From Branchiostoma floridae (lineage: Eukaryota > Chordata > Leptocardii > Amphioxiformes > Branchiostomatidae), in the NCBI RefSeq assembly GCF_000003815.2, contig NC_049986.1, positions 18,903,727 through 18,967,726 on the forward strand: 64,000 bases of DNA, written 5' to 3'. This document shows, one piece after another, positions 58,241 through 64,000 of the stretch. The translations under genes were made by a program, and so were the position numbers. The notes under the pieces were generated by a model that was given only the letters and a program-made list of their open reading frames with translations, was not told where the DNA came from and made no database searches. How positions within the stretch are numbered: the stretch's first letter is position 1; every line of letters starts with the position of its first letter.

Positions 58241-61200
58241 ATGATGTTACGGCACTGTCTCCACGCCCTGGCGTGTGTGGCCTTGTGTCAGGCAGCGAGA
58301 ATCGTCCAGCCACCGTCTGAGTCCACAGAGCAAAACACGAGGTGGGTGGAAGAAATCTCATTTTGCTTACCTGGTAATATGTGCAATACAAATTCACTGA
58401 TTTTCAGACAACTTATTTCTTCAGCTAACCATGTGGTTGTAGCCTTTGGTCGTTGACGTCTTGATCTGAGGAAGAGAAATGTTGTGCAACTCAAATCGAA
58501 CAAAGATGACGCCATGTTTGAACGATCTTTACACCGTGAATAAAACCCCGTTGATTGACGTCTCTTTGTTCTAACACGTAGATCACTCTTAATAATCAAT
58601 AATAAATTCGACTTCTCTCACTTGAGCCGCGACGACAGACATGGAAACTTATATACATGTATATATATATTAAGTTTGGAGTCGCAATGTCCCATTTCCA
58701 CCAGACGGCGATCGCGCTGCGAACTCAGTCATGAGACCTACATCATGCAAAATGTAAAAGTAGGACTAGAAAGACAACAAAACAACAAAAGTGATCTGTT
58801 TTTGAACATGTTTTATAAATTTGTTGAAGGGTGTCATATTCTAGTCAAAACAAGATAAAATTCAATTGATAAACCTTGAGGAGCATGCTCAGATCAAACC
58901 ACGTGACCGTATTGGCTCGTGATTTTTCTTCTTTAAATGTTGACATAAGCTTTGACCTTAGAAACCAGCTTACCAGGTAAAACTATTGTTGATCACGTTG
59001 CATGACGGGGTGGTAGATAAGGATAAGGGGTCGTTTATATGTTTGGGTAAAACAATATGAAATGGGTACACACACGTACAGCATCTTCACGTGGCCTCTC
59101 AAAAATCTCGCCAACAATGTGACCATTTTTAGTGCTTGTTCTGCTCTACCTCCAAGAGCAACGTTTTCTACGAAAACTGCCTCTTTCTCTTGTGCTTTGA
59201 AAGAGGCATCTCATTTCCAAGTTACACTAGGAATCTGAGCATTATTTGCTAATTTTCTTATATTTTGCTTGTATTGATTTCGTCTATTGTTAATGTCTGG
59301 GATCGGGACAACATTGGCAGGGCAACACTGAAAAACGACTAATATAGGCGACATGTATCCCCCAGGTTAAATATACAAAGAAACATATGCCATGCAACAC
59401 CCCCATTCCACAAGGATGCAACCTCGCTGCGATCGTGCTGCGACTTCAAATTTGACATGTCACTCAAAGATTTTCATAGATGAAGTTTTTACGATTTGTG
59501 CGTTTTGTGTCTTCAGTCGTACCTTTAATCCTGTTTGATGCGTGAGGTTGGTGCGTATGGAATTCTTAGCCTCTACCAGGCTCCACAGGTCGCTGGAAAA
59601 TAGTACAAATTGGACAAATAAATATAAATGTTAGAGAAGTTAGCTATAGCTGTCCGACGTGTATGCCTTGACCATGTAATATTTGTACAAGTTTTATAAT
59701 TTCTCAGCGACCTGTGGAGCCTGGTAGTGCCTATTAAAGCAATCTATACGGACCTCATACGGACTTTTTTGGATTTGTGCGTTTTGTGTCTCTTTAGTCG
59801 TACCTTTACATTTTGCCCACACCTGGGTGAAGTGAGGAAGGTTGCGTAAAATGCCTTTTCAGGGGCCCAACGGTGGCACGGCGAGTATCGAACTCGGGAC
59901 CTTAAGGTTCCGAGCTCAACACTCGGTTGCACCACACACGACGTGAGACATTTTGGTATGAAGCACTCTTTCTCTTTATCCATATAGGAAACAGCCAGAA
60001 TTTTGTAGCCTGGAGTGTCTGGACTTTGACAGCGTCTGTGAGACGGACGACTATGAAATACGGAAGTACACAGAAGCGAAGTGGGTGTCTACTACAGTCA
60101 CCGACATCAACCTCGCCAAGGCAGGCATGCGCGGCTTCAGAAGGCTGTCCAAGTATATCGATGAAGAAAACGATGCTGGTAGGGTATTTGTTCTATGATT
60201 GGAAATCAATGTTATTTATTCACAAGTTCAATAGCAATATAACATAGAATCTGCACTTAGAAAATAAACTGAACCTGCACCTAGAAAATGACCCCCTTCC
60301 CTAGTATCTGAGCCCTCAACATAATGAGGTTTGGCGCTTGAACGAAGAAGAAGAAGAATCGCAGCAGACGTTTCGATGATCACCTGTCTTATAGCCTCTA
60401 CCTATGGAATTCAAGGTACTACACTTAACTGGCTGAAGGCTTTCCTGACGAATAGAGAGCAAACGGTAGTGGTGGAAGGGAAGGCCTCAGCTCCAGTTAA
60501 AGTAGCGTCGGGAGTTCCACAAGGGACTGTGCTGGGACCATTGCTCTTCCTCTTGTACATAAACGACTTGCCAGACCAGCTCGATTCAAGTGTGAGGTTA
60601 TTCGCTGATGATTGTCTGTTATATATAGAGGTATCCACACAAAATGATTCACAAGTTCTTCAGAAAGATCTGAACACCCTGGAAGAATGGCAAAGGAAAT
60701 GGCTTATGCAGTTCAATCCTGATAAGTGCTATATCATGCACATAACGAACAAACGAACACCAAATGTGTCCTCTTACCAGTTTTGTGGTCAGACATTAGA
60801 AACCACAAAACCCCACCCATACCTGGGTGTTACACTAACAACTGGGCTGAAGTGGGGTGTCCATGTTAACAAAATAACAACCAAGGCTAAACAGACATTG
60901 GGAGTAATCAAACGCAACTTGTGGGCATGCCCAACCAGGGTAAAATCACTTGCATACACATCACTAGTAAGACCTAACCTTGAGTATGCCGCTTCAGTAT
61001 GGGACCCGTATACAAAGAAAGACAAAGATAAACTTGAAAGGGTACAGAACCAAGCTGCCCGATTCTGCACAAACAACTATAACAGGGATTCTAGTGTTAC
61101 CAAAATGAAAACAGATTTGCAGTGGATGTCACTTGAAGATAGAAGGAAAATGTCCAGACTTTCCATGATGTACAAAATGACCAATAAACTGGTGGACGTA

Positions 61201-63836
61201 CCAACTGAAAAGTATCTAATACCAGCTCAAAAAAGAACAAGAAACAGTCATGCATTCAAATACCAGAGTTACCAACCTAGGATTGATGTGTTCAAAAATT
61301 CGTACTTTCCCAGAACTATCGTAGAGTGGAATTTGTTATCACCAAGTACAGTAGGGGCATCTTCTCTGGGTAGTTTTAAAGAACGCTTGAATATAGATGT
61401 GCAAAAGGTAGGTGTAATGAGTCGTTCGGTGTAATACAACCAGCTGCTGCCGCGCCGCGTGCCTGCGAAGCTGGTGTATTACGCCGAACGGCGGTTATAC
61501 CGGCTATATAGATACAGATACAGATTATTCCTCAGAGCGTTACAACTGTTACAATACTTAATGTTTGGGACCGCATTATAAGCAGCAACGCCTTAGCTGC
61601 GATGTGAAATAGACCCAATCAGCATTGCCTTGAGGAAGTTGACAGTCCATCAAATTTGTGGTGAAGTTGAACGTCTGAATGGATTGTAAGAATATTTGTT
61701 GACAGCTTAACGTTTGAACCTCTGCATGAATTGTAATGATATTTGGTATGTGGGCAGGTGTTGGAAAGATGAAGGTCAAGCTATAACCTTTGTACTACAG
61801 TAGATCCTCAATTTTTGGTATCTATGGTACTGGACATGATGCGGGCTTGTTCATCATATTTTAGGAGTGAAGCTGCCGATGACCCAGCCGGTGCTGATGC
61901 AGGTGCCCACAGACAGGGCAAGTCGGTACACCGAGCGGTACACCGTCTCCCTCCTGCTGCCCAAGCAGTACTGGGATGCCCCGCCAAAGCCGACTAACAC
62001 TAAGGTTAGCTACATTAGACTACATGGTAGATCCTCCGAAAATGATTTCATCATGTTATTTCTTTTACGGTATTGTCAGACAAAAGCGTCACCTAATATC
62101 ATACATTGTAGACGTCTCACAGAATTTGGGCTAATCATTTGTGTTAACTAATATAACTTCTGACGTCGAATGGCCGAGTATCTAGGCTAGCAATGGTAGC
62201 TCCACCTTTCAATACCGTTTAATACCTACCAACTGCCCTTACAATTACTACTGCTACTATCATCAAATCCTGACTTCTTTTTGCAGGTGTTCATCGAGAA
62301 CACGCCTGAGATGGTGGTGTATGTGAAGTCGTACGGCGGCTGGGCGTCCGGTTCCAACGCCAACTCCAACTACGCGGACCTTGTCGAGAAGCTGAAAGAG
62401 AACAACGAGACTTTCAAGGACGGCTTCTACTTTTCTGCGCAGTATGAGGAGTACGTATGGACCATTATCAAGTTGGTATTGAATGGGCATTATGCCTCTG
62501 TCACACAGCACGACGACTAATCTGTCGAGGGATCTGGGACCTTCAACATAACTCTCATAATTCGATCCACCGGTTGCCATAATACCGTCAATTCAAAAAC
62601 TTTGATGTCGAGGGGTTCTCAAATTTGTCCTAAAACCTTAAATCTGACGTGTTACGGTGTATGTACCTAAGGATTACTGATACTACATTTGCACATTACT
62701 GTAAATGTATTTTCTCCATGTTGTGGTATTATGGCCTATGGTAGAAATATGAGACTTAATGTTATATGACATTTCGGCATATATACGCCAGGTGTCCCCA
62801 CAATCATCTCATGATCACTATATCTAAGATTTTATAAAGTAGGCATGGCATTAGCTTCCGATTTTCGATATTTGGTGGTATTTTATGGTCTATACATGTG
62901 CCTGCTCATTTTGCAGCTTCTTTGTACGATTTTTGTAGTAGGGTCGCAAACTTTAAGAAAATGTATTCGAAGGCCATAACGTCAACGGGCGAACCTCTGC
63001 TGTAAAGTAGAAGTTCAACGAGCACAAAAACGTGAGTACGTATAGACATTTTCCGTTTTACACAGCCCATTTGAGACAACCGACCGTCACAACGAGATCT
63101 GGGTGCTGGGCACCAGCGCTGTAGACGCGTTGTATCCACAAAGAGAGGACGATTTTGCTCGAGGTCTCTCCGCCAAACCTACCTCCACCCCGTCATGCCT
63201 ACAGGGGATCCGGAGTAAGTGGGGTGGCAACAAGCTGCGACTGTCAGGCTCCACTCAGAGTTATGTGGGAACTTCCTTAACTAAATGCGGCGACCGGGAA
63301 GAGATCTGTCAAGGTAAGGCTTGGTCATATTGTCTCAAAAAGCAGCTAGTCGGTCAACTGGGTATGGTTTGAAATAGATCAGGCGTTTGAGGCCGGTAAC
63401 ATCTACTTCTCAGTCAGTGACACTGAAATCACCAATCACCCACCTAAACACCCTACCTACATCGCAGACCGTCCAGAGGTTCTTGAAATATACATCCACA
63501 TAACCTCTAAAGTGAAAACAGTATGGTAAAGCAATACCATTTTCGTGGAAGTAACAAAACTCTTTTCAACACTAATTCCATATCTATGAAATTCGTTGTT
63601 GTATCAAATCGGTTGGTCGCTCCAGGCTCTAGTAGAGATATATATGGTGTTGATGATCATGTCTTAACATTCTTCAGACAAAGAGTGCCCAGGGTATCAA
63701 GTGATCGAACGGTACGACTCTGGGATCGAGAGGCGCCGGTACTCTGGAATCAAGATGGCGTCACTGAACACTGAGATGTGTGACGTCACGCAGGCCCGGT
63801 ATGAGGGATTCTGGTACCTCTACAACTACATAAACG
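58241..63836 (+). CDS. SOUL-4: secreted multi-domain (A-A...) SOUL heme-binding-like protein, 3' end outside the window
   Basis: Exons in view: 58241-58341, 59988-60178, 61865-62004, 62287-62450, 63066-63313 and 63678-63836, with phases 2, 1, 0, 2, 1 and 1. The first two Met codons are adjacent. Residues 1-19 form a signal peptide (MMLRHCLHALACVALCQAA). Domain 1 is type A: FCSLECLDFDSVCETDDYEI, RKYTEAKWVSTTV, VKLPMTQPVLMQVPTD, LLPKQYWDAPPKPTN, YVKSYGGWASGSN and RHNEIWVLG. The fifth exon is long because it carries a linker of about 65 residues after the domain (contains SWG-free, Ser/Thr-rich sequence and four cysteines). The last exon starts a second type A-like domain (KECPGYQVIERYDSGIERRR, YEGFWYLYNYING). 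It ends at a donor GTATGT, so the coding sequence continues past base 64000. A LINE fragment sits in intron 2. SOUL family identification is firm; ligand and location are inferred. Confidence 0.85.
59815..59945 (-). mobile_element. tRNA-derived SINE head fragment
   Basis: The minus strand reads GTGGTGCAACCGAG, then CTCGGAACCTTAAGGTCCC and GAGTTCGATACTC: a tRNA-like head with A- and B-box similarity. It is followed by the start of the body (CACCTGGGTGAAGTGAGGAA in plus orientation). Same family as 20600-20990. Confidence 0.65.
60331..61434 (+). mobile_element. 5'-truncated non-LTR retrotransposon (reverse transcriptase C-terminal part)
   Basis: An open frame of 367 codons encodes the RT palm with SGVPQGTVLGPLLFLLYINDL and the catalytic FADDCLLY, followed by the thumb and a C-terminal NSYFPRTIVEWN. 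The wording fits CR1/jockey-superfamily LINEs. The upstream RT motifs, endonuclease and ORF1 are missing. The 3' UTR runs to about 61530 and ends in ATACAGATACAGAT-type short repeats, a common LINE tail. The frame is uninterrupted, so the insertion is fairly young. It lies sense to SOUL-4 in its second intron. Confidence 0.9.
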
Positions 63837-63901
63837 GTATGTTCGTATCAGGACTTTCTACCTTGTTTATTTGCATGAATGACGGTTAAAATCTTCCTAG
63901 G

Positions 63902-64000
63902 CTGAGGTCACATTTCCAAACCGGGGCCCGGCCGGGATGTTCAGAAAGAGAAATAAACTTTATACCTAAAATATATATACAAATCCTGCCCATGGCTCTT
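63902..64000. mobile_element. MITE family 5, left part, cut by the window end
   Basis: CTGAGGTCACATTTCCAAAC then CGGGGCCCGGCCGGG matches the left end of the copies at 50772-51167. The right end lies outside the window. Confidence 0.7.

Overview
This is a eukaryotic, intron-rich, repeat-dense genomic window. It most likely comes from a cephalochordate (amphioxus, Branchiostoma-like). That is an inference from the gene content (an ST8Sia-type sialyltransferase and an expanded cluster of secreted SOUL-type heme-binding proteins), short exons with GT-AG introns, and many small terminal-inverted-repeat elements. Three runs of N (1269-1368, 3219-3359, 15840-16538) are assembly gaps. I rebuilt exons by hand from splice sites, codon phase and family motifs. 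For every complete gene the exon lengths sum to a multiple of three.

Layout. 1-4760: a tandem array of roughly 290-bp units, each able to fold into a long imperfect hairpin, interrupted by a tRNA-like pseudogene and a small TA-flanked MITE. 5525-5690: a second small tandem repeat of about 54 bp. 6266-8578 (+): a four-exon alpha-2,8-sialyltransferase of 371 aa with all sialylmotifs. 12547-22349 (-): a nine-exon gene for a 457-aa protein I do not recognise. Two of its exon ends lie inside local tandem duplications. 22350-24508: the divergent intergenic region between this gene and the SOUL cluster.

24509-64000 (+): four consecutive genes built from SOUL-domain exon cassettes, each starting with a signal-peptide exon that ends in phase 2. 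SOUL-1 (24516-40567) encodes a signal peptide and four SOUL domains (868 aa; A-B-B-B, where A and B are two cassette types with different intron layouts). SOUL-2 (42842-48008) is a single A domain (201 aa). SOUL-3 (50116-56842) has one signal-peptide exon followed by a complete B cassette and then a complete A cassette. The stop codon of the B cassette sits inside a good splice donor (GTAAGA) of the right phase, so B alone, A alone or a B-A fusion could all be made in frame. SOUL-4 (58241 to beyond the right edge) starts with an A domain and continues into a second A-like domain.

All four products are predicted to be secreted and cysteine-rich, unlike the intracellular HEBP1/HEBP2 proteins. 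The locus therefore looks like an extracellular heme/tetrapyrrole-binding protein family that grew by cassette duplication. Binding of heme is inferred from the family and not shown by the sequence.

Introns and spacers carry at least five MITE families, a 656-bp near-perfect palindrome flanked by TTAA, two 1.1-kb inverted-repeat elements, tRNA-derived SINEs, two non-LTR retrotransposon fragments and numerous microsatellites.
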